NCBI GenBank assembly: GCA_903911145.1
Contig: CAIWCD010000024.1
Location: forward strand, 186,001 to 250,000
DNA from: an uncultured delta proteobacterium
Lineage (GTDB): Bacteria > Myxococcota > Myxococcia > Myxococcales > 40CM-4-68-19
Length of the DNA: 64,000 nt
Direction: 5' to 3'
Shown: positions 30,039 to 40,300 of the stretch, piece by piece
How the letters are laid out: every line of letters starts with the position of its first letter
How positions within the stretch are numbered: position 1 is the stretch's first letter
Translations under genes and position numbers: made by a program
The notes under the pieces: generated by a model
Seen by the model: the letters and a program-made list of their open reading frames with translations, nothing else
Database searches by the model: none
What the model was told of the DNA's origin: nothing

Positions 30039-30680
30039 ATGATGGTAATGATTTTCGATCGAGTGCTGTCGCTGTTCACCAACCGCCAGGGCGGTTCGGG
30101 TAAGGGGAAGGTCTGCCCGAACGGCCACGTCATGCAGCCCTCGTGGGATATCTGTCCCTATTGCCAGCAGATGCAGGAGTCGATGCGCAATGCTGGTGGC
30201 GCTGGCGGCGGGGGTGGTGGTGGTGGCGGTGGCGGCGGTGGCGGGATGGATATGAGCGGCGGCATGGGCGCGATGGCGGCCGGCGGCGGCACCGTGATGG
30301 TCAACGCGTCGGAGATCAGCAGCTCCGGCGCGGAGAAGGGCCGCGGCTCGGCCGACAAGTCGCGTGAGGTCTGCGGCTGGCTGGTCGCGCTCAATGGCCA
30401 GCACAAGGGCGAGGACTTCCGCCTGCGCATTGGCAAGAACGTGATCGGCACCGCTGCTGATTGCGACATCGTGCTTTCGGATAAGAAGCTTTCGCGCAAG
30501 CACGCGACCATTCGCTACGAGGGCGGAGAGTTTCAGATCGCTGACCTCGACTCGTCGAACGGCACGCACGTGAACGACGAGAAAGTGCAGAAGCACGACC
30601 TGATCGACAACGACATCATCAAGCTGGGCGACATCGAGTTTGAGTTCAAGTGCCGTGCGATGCGCGCGCGTCGCGATTAA
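30039..30680 (+). CDS. Zinc ribbon - Gly-rich linker - FHA protein
   Basis: The protein has 213 residues; the ATG at 30042 is an equally good start. Residues 28-46 form a zinc ribbon of the form C-P-x-G-H-x-M-Q-P-S-W-D-I-C-P-Y-C. A flexible linker follows with a run of about 16 consecutive or near-consecutive glycines and a Met/Gly segment. The C-terminal FHA domain has NVIGTAADCDIVLSDKKLSR, K-H-A, and DLDSSNGTHVNDEK, so the phosphothreonine pocket looks intact. There is no membrane helix. It shares its zinc-ribbon layout with the next gene. It lies inside the CIS operon and is a likely reader of the upstream kinase. Confidence 0.88.
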   Translation: MMVMIFDRVLSLFTNRQGGSGKGKVCPNGHVMQPSWDICPYCQQMQESMRNAGGAGGGGGGGGGGGGGGMDMSGGMGAMAAGGGTVMVNASEISSSGAEKGRGSADKSREVCGWLVALNGQHKGEDFRLRIGKNVIGTAADCDIVLSDKKLSRKHATIRYEGGEFQIADLDSSNGTHVNDEKVQKHDLIDNDIIKLGDIEFEFKCRAMRARRD

Positions 30681-30710
30681 GCACCTTTTCGCTTTGAGAA
30701 GAGATCCGTG

Positions 30711-32177
30711 ATGACGTGCTCCATTCGTGCCTTCCGGCTTGGCCTCGTTGCATTGGCCGCGCTCCTTCTTTCCCCGACGCTCGCGCTCGCTGCGGGCGCA
30801 GCGCTCACCATCCAGCAGGTCGAGCTGCGCCAGAAGACGTGGCCTCACGGCCGCGCCTACGTGAACGTGATCGGCAGCACTGGCTCTCCGTTTCAGGGCC
30901 TCTCCGCCGATCTGTTCAAGGTCTATGAAGGCGGCAACAGCGGGACCTCGAAGATCCTCCACGTCGATACGCTCGAGGCCGCGCAGACCGGCGCGAGCAT
31001 CGTCGTCGTCGTGCAGGCGTCCGGCGCGTGGATGGGAATTCAGGAGGACGTGAAGAAGGCGGTCGCGGCCTTCGTCAACGGACTCGGCGAGAAGGATCAA
31101 GTTGCGGTCGTCGATTACGCAGAGTCGGCCGAGACGCTCGCGCCTTTCTCCGCCGAGAAGGGCGACGTGGCCGGGAAGGCCGCCAAACTCACCGCCAATG
31201 GACGCAGCTATCTTCTCTATGACGGATTATCGCAGGCGCTGTCGCTCTATGCCTCCGCAGCCGCGCCGGGCAAGGGCGCCGCATCGACCGAAGGCAGCCT
31301 GCTTCCCGTCGCGAAGGCGATCATCGTCATCTCCGACGGCCGCGACAACGGCAGCGCCACCGACGTCGAGAAGGTGATTAACGACGCCGTCAAGCGCAAG
31401 ATCCCGGTCCACTGTGTCGGCCACTCGGAGCTTGGCGACGACAGCCTGCACGCGCTCGAGGAGATCGCGCACCGCACGGGCGGAACGTACAAGGCCGCGC
31501 CGGGCGTGGACGACATCAACAAGTCGCTCACGGCGATCAAGGATTACATCTACAAAATGTACGTCGTCGAGTGGAAGACCGACCTTCCTCATGATGGCAA
31601 GGAGCACAAGATTGAGATCGCGCTCGAGACCGATGGCGGCGCGAATCTGCGCGCATCGCTGGTCACGAAGACGCCCGACTTCATCGACTGGATCTTCATC
31701 GGCATCATCGCGGGCTCGATCCTTCTCGTCATCATCATCATCGTCGTCGTCTATATCCTCACGCGCCCCAAGCCGATCCCGCCGCGCTTCTGTCCGGTCT
31801 GCAAGCGCGAGCAGATGCCCGATTGGGAGATCTGCCTCTTCTGCCTCAAGGCGGCGAAGGCCCGCTTCCAGGTTCAGAAGGGCGCGCAGAAGGGCAAGGT
31901 CTATCCGCTTGTCGGCAAGATCGTCAGCATCGGGTCTGGCCCGGAGACGAGCATCCGCTTGATGGACGGCGCGATCTCGGGCAAGCACGCGGGCGTTGCG
32001 ATCGACGACAACAAGTTTGAAGTCGTCGATCTCGGCTCGAAGAACGGCGTGCTCGTCAATGGCAAGAAGACGCCGCGCCGCTTCCTGCGCAACGGCGATA
32101 TCGTCACGCTCGGCACGACGGAGCTCAAGTTCGAGAGCACCATCCAGACCGCGGGCGACGAAGACGCGGACGATTAA
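30711..32177 (+). CDS. vWA - transmembrane - zinc ribbon - FHA protein
   Basis: The protein has 488 residues from ATG 30711; GTG 30708 would add one residue. Signal peptide (LGLVALAALLLSPTLALAAG), then a vWA domain (about 85-260) that retains AIIVISDGRDNG. Its metal site is broken: the expected D-x-S-x-S is VQASGAW. One membrane helix (about 325-347, IFIGIIAGSILLVIIIIVVV) is followed by a zinc ribbon CPVCKREQMPDWEICLFC and an FHA domain (KIVSIGSGPETSIRLMDGAI, S-G-K-H-A, DLGSKNGVLVNGK). The vWA domain would be periplasmic and the FHA cytoplasmic, linking an outside protein contact to phosphothreonine signalling. Confidence 0.88.
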   Translation: MTCSIRAFRLGLVALAALLLSPTLALAAGAALTIQQVELRQKTWPHGRAYVNVIGSTGSPFQGLSADLFKVYEGGNSGTSKILHVDTLEAAQTGASIVVVVQASGAWMGIQEDVKKAVAAFVNGLGEKDQVAVVDYAESAETLAPFSAEKGDVAGKAAKLTANGRSYLLYDGLSQALSLYASAAAPGKGAASTEGSLLPVAKAIIVISDGRDNGSATDVEKVINDAVKRKIPVHCVGHSELGDDSLHALEEIAHRTGGTYKAAPGVDDINKSLTAIKDYIYKMYVVEWKTDLPHDGKEHKIEIALETDGGANLRASLVTKTPDFIDWIFIGIIAGSILLVIIIIVVVYILTRPKPIPPRFCPVCKREQMPDWEICLFCLKAAKARFQVQKGAQKGKVYPLVGKIVSIGSGPETSIRLMDGAISGKHAGVAIDDNKFEVVDLGSKNGVLVNGKKTPRRFLRNGDIVTLGTTELKFESTIQTAGDEDADD

Positions 32178-32193
32178 GGCATTAAATCAGGCA

Positions 32194-32526
32194 ATGTGCC
32201 GCTATGCCTTGCAGGGCGAGGCACAGCGCACTCAACCCGAGGACCTGCTGGCGCGAATGTACGTGTTCGAGCGTCGCCTCATCGAGGCGTTCGAGCAGGA
32301 CGCGCGCGCCGCAGTTGTCGCCGTGGTCACCTTTGACGGCGTACGCCAGTGGTTGATCTACACGCGAGACCCGGAGGAGTGCGGTCCGCGTATTGGCGCG
32401 ATGCCTCAGGAGTCGAAGCCGTATCCGATCACATTGCTCTCCCAACGCGACCCAGCGCGCGTGTACTTGCGTGAGGTGGCCGACTGTTCACTCGACATGG
32501 GTCTGTGCAGGACGTCCGTCGACTGA
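32194..32526 (+). CDS. DUF695-like protein
   Basis: The protein has 110 residues from ATG 32194, 16 nt after the vWA-FHA stop. The segments AAVVAVVTFDGVRQWLIYTR and DPARVYLREVADCS resemble the DUF695 domain (a V-V-V-T-x-x-G-x-R-x-x-x-x-Y-T-R strand pair, then D-P-x-x-x-Y). There is no membrane segment. The function of DUF695 is unknown. Linkage to the CIS is positional only. Confidence 0.65.
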   Translation: MCRYALQGEAQRTQPEDLLARMYVFERRLIEAFEQDARAAVVAVVTFDGVRQWLIYTRDPEECGPRIGAMPQESKPYPITLLSQRDPARVYLREVADCSLDMGLCRTSVD

Positions 32527-32537
32527 CTCTGGGGGGA

Positions 32538-33863
32538 TTACCGCTCCTCAAGCCCGCCGACGAGCGTGCGCCAATCCGAGTACGCATCGCGCCACGGATG
32601 CAGCGGTTCGATCCGAGCCTCGCCAAGCTGCGTGATCTCGATCCATTCGGGCCGTTCAACCAACTCGGCGAGCCGCAGCTGCCGCTCGTGCTGCAGGATC
32701 CCGACGCCGTGAATCCAGTATTGGAACTCGCCGAGCTCCGGCGGCGTCTCGAGTTTCTTCACGTCGCGGCGAATCATCATCTGCGCGCGGCAACGCAGAA
32801 TGATTAACCATTTAATCTCGCGGTCCTCGCGGAAGGGAAATGGATAGAACGCGCCCAGCCTGGCTTCGCGGAATTCGACCCACCAATAGCTGAACCATTC
32901 ATTCTGCAGAGGGCCCAATCCCCAGAGCCGGATAAAGGGCGTCCAGCGTCGATAGAAATCGCGGTCGTAATCTGCGAGATACCAGCTGGGAAACTGCGGC
33001 TGCGGGCGGGCCTCGATGATTCGCTCGTTGGGCAGATCTCCGGTGCGCGGATCGATTCGGAAAGCACTCCCGTCGACATAAGAAAGCGGCGCGCGACCGA
33101 TCGGCGTGCGCGGTCGAAGATAGCGACCCGGCGCAGGAGGTGGCGGGCGATCGCAGGTTGTCTTGGGCGCGTCGCGCTCGCTTGGCGTCAGGCCGGCATC
33201 GTCGATGCGGAAATTTGCCGGGCGCGCGACATCCAACTCAACGAGCGATTGCAACTCGATTGGCAACGGCGCTGCAGGCGGACGCGCGGGACGAGCCCAG
33301 GTGAAGCGCGACGCATCTGGAGCGGACAGTTGCTGGTTGCGCGGCGGAGGCGCGAAGTTCGCGTCGAGTCCGAGCGAGGCTGGGCGCAGCGCAGAGAGAT
33401 CGGGTCGCTCCTTGAACAGCGCGAAGACGATCGGCCGCACCAGCGCGGGTAGGAGCCGCTCGGTCGAACAGATCAGCGGCCTGCCGAGCATCCGCGATGG
33501 TGGCTTCGCGAGGACGAGCGGCGCGCCACGGGCGTCGAGCCGGAACGCAGAGAACTGGAGCGAAGCGAGCGCCGGTTGCCGCGGCAGAGATGCAGCGCGA
33601 AAGAGCAGCGCGGGCTGCGCGCCGGGGCGACGAATGGCATCTGCGCCGAGGGGCAGCGACCAGCAATCGCGCGAGGATGCCTCTGGTTCAAGCGGGCCAG
33701 GGGTGCGAAGCGCGATCGGCAGAGACGGGCGCACGCCGGAAAGCTCGCCCGCGACGGCCTGCCGTGCGCGTGGCAGCGCAGCCGCAAGCAGATGTCGCGC
33801 GGTCCTACGGGAGAGCCATTGCGTGAGCCGCTCGATGAACCACCGCAACGGACCAGGAAGCAT
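32538..33863 (-). CDS. Hypothetical protein within the CIS locus
   Basis: I do not recognise this 441-residue protein. I prefer ATG 33863 to GTG 33866; either way the start overlaps the stop of the 73-residue gene (TGATG), so the two are coupled. The first 270 residues are Pro/Ala/Arg-rich with little predicted structure. The last 170 are rich in Trp/Tyr/Phe (FPSWYLADYDRDFYRRWTPF, E-W-F-S-Y-W-W-V-E-F) and look globular. No signal peptide. It runs opposite to the CIS genes, between the two blocks. Confidence 0.65.
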   Translation of the reverse strand: MLPGPLRWFIERLTQWLSRRTARHLLAAALPRARQAVAGELSGVRPSLPIALRTPGPLEPEASSRDCWSLPLGADAIRRPGAQPALLFRAASLPRQPALASLQFSAFRLDARGAPLVLAKPPSRMLGRPLICSTERLLPALVRPIVFALFKERPDLSALRPASLGLDANFAPPPRNQQLSAPDASRFTWARPARPPAAPLPIELQSLVELDVARPANFRIDDAGLTPSERDAPKTTCDRPPPPAPGRYLRPRTPIGRAPLSYVDGSAFRIDPRTGDLPNERIIEARPQPQFPSWYLADYDRDFYRRWTPFIRLWGLGPLQNEWFSYWWVEFREARLGAFYPFPFREDREIKWLIILRCRAQMMIRRDVKKLETPPELGEFQYWIHGVGILQHERQLRLAELVERPEWIEITQLGEARIEPLHPWRDAYSDWRTLVGGLEER

Positions 33864-34084
33864 CACGGGCCGTCACCGCGTCGCTTCGGCACGGGTTCCG
33901 CGCTTGCCCCGTGCTGCTCCGCTGCGCCGCGCGAGTTCGCGCTCGACGGCTCCCCTGTCTGGCGCTGTCCACGCAGCGAATCCGCTACGGGCACGAGCTC
34001 ATCGAAGAGCGCCCCGAAATGCACGGTTCCGTCGACGTCGATGTAGATGCTCGCGCGCACCGGCAGCCGTAGCGGCGGCTCCAT
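33863..34084 (-). CDS. Small hypothetical protein coupled to the 441-residue gene
   Basis: The protein has 73 residues. The start was chosen at ATG 34084 because AAGGGA lies 5 nt upstream; in-frame GTG/TTG codons further up have no ribosome site. A short beta-like N-terminus (RLPVRASIYIDVDGTVHFGA) is followed by a Gly/Ser/Arg-rich tail. No family is recognised. The GC-rich codon use and overlapping stop/start with the next gene support it as real. Confidence 0.5.
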   Translation of the reverse strand: MEPPLRLPVRASIYIDVDGTVHFGALFDELVPVADSLRGQRQTGEPSSANSRGAAEQHGASAEPVPKRRGDGP

Positions 34085-34239
34085 CGCCGTCCCTTGCCCG
34101 ACCGGATCGAACTCCTCGTTGGTGCCCACGCAGGCCAAACTCTAGCAGCAGCGCTCCCTCTGGCCCAAACCACCGAAAGCGCATTTTCTCTGAAAACCAG
34201 CGCAACCGGATGGGACGACGCCACATTTTGGCCATCCCC

Positions 34240-34267
34240 TTGACCGACACCGCTCCGGTCATAGATG
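34240..34267 (+). promoter_or_regulatory. Candidate promoter for the giant hub/tape-measure gene
   Basis: TTGACC (34240-34245) and TAGATG (34262-34267) are 16 nt apart; the -10 is weak. It lies in the 255-nt divergent gap (34085-34339) and would give a leader of about 65 nt. I saw no other convincing element in this gap. Confidence 0.35.
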
Positions 34268-34339
34268 ATGCGGCCGTCCCACGACTGTCCTCAAAGTGCA
34301 GTGGTAGCGCCGCTGTAGCCGCCCGACGGGAGCTTAATC

Positions 34340-37300
34340 TTGGCCAATGACACTTCGTCGATGGTGCCTGACTTCCAACTCTCGGTCGACGGCACTGCCG
34401 CCGATCCCGAGATGAAGGCATCGGTCATCGGCATCCGCGTCACCGACGACATGGACAAGGCGGGGCAGTTCCAGATCCACCTCTCGGATGCGGGCAACAA
34501 GTATTCCAAGGGCGACACGTTCAAGGTCGGCACCAAGATCGAGATCAAGCTCGGTTATCAGGGAAAACTGACCAGCGTCTGCAAGGCCGAAGTTGCGACG
34601 CTGGAGATGGTGTTGTCGCCGGATGGTCCCTCACGCCTTGTGGTTGCGGGCTTCGATCAAGGCCAGACCTTTTCGAAGGGCACGGTTACCAAGACCTATA
34701 AGGACGTAAAGGATTCCGATCTCGCGCAGCAGATCGCGCAGCGCAACGGCCTGCAATGCGATGTCGAGGATAGCAAGGTCGTCCACGATTACGTCCTGCA
34801 GAACAACCTGACCGATTACGATTTCCTCGCCCAGCGCGCGGCGCTGGTTGGATATCGATTCTTTGTTGACGATACCAAGCTGATATTCAAGACGCCGCAG
34901 GTCAAGGGCGATGCGGTTGCGACGCTGACCTGGATGCAGAACATCGGGCGGTTTATCCAGGAAGTGAATACCTACGACCAGGTGTCGAAGGTAACTCCGA
35001 CCGGTTGGGACATGACGAAGAAGGCTGCGCCCACGCCGCAGAAAAGCAAGAAGGGGGACGAGTTCGGCACGATGGGCGGCACCATGACGGGTGCCGAGTT
35101 GGTGAAGAAGATGTTCGGCGAGGCGGAGAAGTTCAATACCACCGCGTCGGGCCAGCAGAACCTTCTCGAGGCGGTTGCCAAGGCTGAGTTTAATAAGCGC
35201 GCCGGCGCATTCGTTTCTGCGGAAGGGCGCATCACCGGCGATCCGTCGGTCCGCGCCGGTTCGGTGATCGACGTCCAGAAGGCCGGCAAGCGCGTCGACG
35301 GACAGTATTACATCGTTCGCACCAACCATATCTTCTTCTCCGACTCGGGTTACGCGACCGAGTTTAATGCCCGCCGGTACACGATTAACAAGCGCGCGGC
35401 GCCGGTGAAGGATCTCACCAAGTTCACGAAGGAGCTGGCGGACGCGGCGAAGAAGGCTGAGGAGATCGCAGAGAAGATCAAGGACGCCGCGAGTTGGACG
35501 CTCAAGGCTGCGCGCGAGGCCGCGAAGAAGGCGCAGGTCGCGTTCGATGCCGCCAAGAGCGGCATGGACACGATTAAAGATGCGCTGAGCCAGGTCAAGA
35601 AGGAGGCGGGCGCAGATGCCGAGAAGACGCTGAAAGGCCTCGAGGCGCAGATATCGACCATCAAGGCCCATCTCGGGGATGCGGTCGCAAAGGTTTCCGA
35701 GGCTGCGACCGAGGCGGGGAATGCGGCGCAGGACGACGCAAAGAAGGCGTTGACCGCTGCGCACGAGGCTGCAGACAGCGTCGTGCAGATCGCGCAGAAC
35801 GCGTTTCAGCATCTGCTCGACGGATTCGATGCGGTCAAGGCCGCGGCGCAGGACGCCGTGCAGACTGCGAGCAAGGAGATCTCAAGCGCCGTCCAGGTGA
35901 TTAAATCGGCGCTGACGACCGCGGCCGAGATGGCAATTACCATCGGTAAGGCCGGAATGACGCTCGCGCAGGCCGCGCTGATCAAGGGCAAGAGCGCGAT
36001 TGAAATGTGCGCCGCGTCGGCCGTCTCAATGGCACAGGGCCTGATTGGCGGCCTCGGTGGCGACCTTTCCAGCATCATGTCGACCGTCTCGGCCTCGGGC
36101 GCATCAGCGCTCACGTCGGTGACCTCTGCGATTGCCTCTGGCGCCCAGCACGCGCTCGACCTGGCGAAGACCGCAGTCAGCAACGCGCTCGATGCCGTCA
36201 AGAAGGCGAAGGACGCGGTCACAGGCGCGATGGATAATTTGAAGCACACCATCGGCGACAAGCTGAAGGGATATATCGATCAAGCCAAGGGCCTGATGAA
36301 CCAGGTCAAGGGTAAGATCGACGAGTACAAGAAGAAGTTCGAGGAGATTAAAAACAAGGTTGAAGACACGATTAACAAGTACGGCGGCAAGTGGATTGCC
36401 GCTGGTATCTACATCAAGGAACACGGGCAGAAGTGCTATGACGCCGGTAAGAAGTGCCTCGATGCGTGCAAGACCGCAATTGAGGATCTGAAGCAGAAGA
36501 AGTGGGACGATGCGGCGAAGCAGCCCGATACGATTAAGTCGAACTTCGCGACGGCGAAGACTGAAGCCGAGAACGTAACCAATAAGCTTCAGGAGGTGGT
36601 GAATGACCTCCCGGACAGCGTCAAGGAGACGCTGCAGAAGATTGTCCAGGGAGTGAAGGATTGGGTTGAGAAGGGCGATGGCACCGTCCAGAAGACGCTG
36701 CAGGCGATCATCGCGAAGGTCGGCAAGCTCGCGAAGGAGGCGCAGGAGTATTACGAGAAGGCGAAGGCCCTCTACGATCAGGCCAAGGCTGCCTACGATA
36801 AGTATAAGGGGATGTTCGAGCAGTTGAAGGATTTCTATGAGGCGGCGAAGGAGACCTACTCCTACGGCGAGAAGGCTTGGAATGACGGCAAGGCCGCCGT
36901 TGCGAAGTGCAAGGATGCGCTCGCCAAGGTCGAGAAGCGCGACTTCGATGGTGCAAAGAAGGATGGCGAGGACGCCAAGACGCAGTTCGAAGCCGCGAAG
37001 GCCGATGCCGAGACCTGTTATGCGAAGGCGAAGGAGGCTTACGAGAAGCTTCCCGAGACGGTCAAGAACGCGCTCGCGCAGTTGGTTGATAAGCTGCAGG
37101 GGCTGATGTCGACGGGTGACTCGACGCTCGCCAAGACGCTCGCCGAGATTGAAAAGAAGATCGGCGATATGGCCCAGAAGGCCGAAGCGTTCGCCGGCGA
37201 GGTCGAGAAGAAGGTCGGCGAGTACAAGGCCAAGTTCGATGAGTACAAGAAGGACTTTGATCAGATTAAAAAAGTGATCGAAGAGGGCAAGGCCGCAGTT

Positions 37301-40300
37301 GATGCGGGTAAGCTCGCTTATGAAAAGGGAAAGGCCTGTTTCGATAAGGTGAAAGACGGAGTCGCGCAACTCGAGAAGCACGACGTCGATGGCGCGAAGA
37401 AGACGGCGACTGAAGCGCAGGTGCTCTTCGATGAAGCGAAGACCGCCGCCGAAGATTGCTATGCAAAGGCCGAGAAGGCGATTAACGACGTTCCCCAGGA
37501 TGTGAAGGATATCATCCAGGGGATCGTTGATAAGGTGAAGTCGTTAATCCCCGCAGGAGGCGGCAGCGGCGGCGATAGCGCATTCAGCAAGTTCCTCGCG
37601 GAGATTGAAAAGGGAATCGGCGCGGCGGCGCAGGAGTGCAAGGAACTCGCGACGAAGGCGAAGGACGTCTTCGAAAAGGCCAAGGGCGAGTACGAGAAGC
37701 TCAAGGGTGATTTCGATAAGATCAAGGACCTGATTGGCAAGGCGCTCGAAGCCAAGGAGCACGGCGAGAAGGCCTGGGACGCGGGCAAGCAGACGATCGA
37801 GAAGGCGAAGGACGCGCTCGATAAGCTGTTTAATGCGCACGATACCGATGGAGCGAAGGCCGACGTCGAGGCGGCGAAGACAACCTTCGAGACGGCAAAG
37901 ACCGAAGCAGAGGCCTGCTATAAGGCGGCTGAAGACGCGCTCAATGACGTGCCGCAGGACGTGAAGGATGCGATCCAGGCGGTCGTCGATAAGGTGAAGG
38001 CGCTGATTGCGTCATCGGGCGATGGTAAGGATTCCGCGCTGGGTCGCGCGATCGCTGAAATCGAAAAGGGCATTGGCAAGGCGATCGAAGAGGCGAAGAC
38101 GCTGGTCGCGAAGGCGAAGGGCGTCTTCGACCAGGCCAAGACCGAATACGACAAGCTCAAGGGTGATTTCGATAAGATTAAAGAGTTCGTTGGCGATGCG
38201 CTCGCGGCAAAGGAGCACGGCGAGAAGGCCTGGGAGGCCGGCAAGCAGACGATCGAGATCGCCAAGGGGGCATTTGAGAAGCTCTTCAAGTCGCACGACT
38301 ACGACGGCGCGAAGGCGGATGCAGAGAAGGCCAAGACGTCCTTTGAGACGGCGAAGACCGAGGCCGAGGCCTGCTATGCGGCGGCAGAGAAGGCGCTTGC
38401 CGATGTTCCGCAGGACGTGAAGGATGCGATCAACGCAATTGTAACCAAGGTCAAGGACCTGCTTGATAAGTCCGGGGGCGCGACTGATTCGCCCTTGTCT
38501 CGGCTGCTCGCGGAGATTGAAAAGGGCGTTGGCGCCGCGATTGACGAAGCGAAGAAGTTGGTCGCCGAGGCGAAGACTACGTTTGATAAGGCCAAGAGCG
38601 AATACGATAAGCTCAAGGGTGATTTCGATAAGATCAAGGACTTCGTCCAGGATGCACTCGCGGCCAAGGAGCACGGCGAGAAGGCCTGGAACGCGGGCAA
38701 GCAGACTGTCGAGACGGTGAAGGACGGCCTCGATAAGTTATTCAAGGCGCGCGATTACGAGGGCGCGAAGGCCGACGCAGAGAAGGCAAAGACTTCATTT
38801 GAGACCGCCAAGACCGAGGCCGAGGCGTGCTATGCGGCGGCCGAGAAGGCGATTGCCGATGTCCCGCAGGACGTCAAGGACGCCATCACCGCGATTGTCG
38901 CGAAGGTGAAGGAGTTGCTCGCCAAGACGGGCGGGTCGAACGACTCACCGTTCTCGCGGTTCCTCGCGGAGATTGAGAAGGGCGTCGGCAAGGCCATCGA
39001 CGAGGCGAAGAAGCTCGCCACCGAGGCAAAGGAAACCTTCGACAAGGCGAAGGCGGAGTACGACAAGCTCAAGGGCGATTTCGATAAGATTAAGGACTTC
39101 GTCCAGGATGCGCTGGCGGCGAAGGACCACGGCGAGAAGGCTTGGGCCGCGGGCAAGGAGACCATCGATACAGTCAAGGGCGCGGTTGAGAAGCTCTATA
39201 AGGCGCAGGATTACGACGGCGCGAAGGCCGATGCGGAGAAGGCGAAGACCTCGTTCGAGACCGCAAAGACCGAGGCCGAGGCCTGCTACGCGTCGGTTCA
39301 GAAGGCGATCGCGGATGTGCCGCAGGACATCAAGGACGTCCTGCAGTCGCTCGCGGACAAGATTAAGGACATGGTCGGCAAGGTTGGCGGCTCGAATGAT
39401 TCGCCGCTCTCCAAGCTGCTTGCGGAGATTGAGAAGGGCATTGGCGCGGCCATCGCGGAAGCAAAGAAGTTGATGACCGAGGCGAAGAGCACGTTCGAGA
39501 AGGCCAAGAGCGAATACGATAAGTACAAGGGTGATTTCGATAAGATTAAGGAGTTCGTGACCGACGCGCTCGCGGCCAAGGATCACGGTGAGAAGGCGTG
39601 GAACGCGGCGAAGGATACGGTCAATACGGTCAAGGGCGCGTTCGAGAAGCTCTATAAGTCGCACGATTACGACGGTGCGAAGAGCGACGCGGATAAGGCC
39701 AAGAGCTCTTACGAGACGGCGAAGACCGAAGCCGAGGCCTGCTATGCCGCGGCCGAGAAGGCGATTGCCGATGTTCCGCAGGACGTGAAGGACGCGATCC
39801 AGGCGATCGTGACCAAGCTCAAGGAGTTGATGCCGAAGGCCGGCGGCAGCGACGACTCCGCGCTCGGGAAGCTGCTGGCTGAGATCGAGAAAGGCGTTGG
39901 CGCGGCGATTGCCGAGGCGAAGAAGTTCGCGGAGGAGGCTAAGAGCGCGTTCGATAAGGCCAAGAGTGAGTACGATAAGTATAAGGGCGATTTCGATAAG
40001 ATTAAGGAGTTCGTCAAGGACGCGCAGGAGGCGAAGGACCACGGCGTCAAGGCATATAATAAGGCGAAGGACCTGCTCGGAAAGTGCAAGTCGGCGCTCG
40101 ATAAGGCCAAGAAGCACGACTATGCTGGTGCGGAAGGCGATGGCAAGGCTGCGCAGTCGTCGTTTAATGAGTGCAAGACGGAAGCGGAGGCTTGCTATGC
40201 TTCGGCCGAGAAGGCTTATGCGGATCTGCCGCAGGACGTAAAGGACGTGCTGCAGGGCGCAGTCAATAAGATCAAGGCGATGGTTGATAAGGCGGGCGGC

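Noticed and set aside
33999-34262. A minus-strand frame (M-A-K-M-W-R-R-P-I-R-L-R-W...) upstream of the 73-residue gene, suggesting a frameshifted longer protein.
   Set aside because: Its third-position GC is clearly lower than in real genes here, it has no ribosome site at useful spacing, and the 73-residue gene has its own strong Shine-Dalgarno before ATG 34084.
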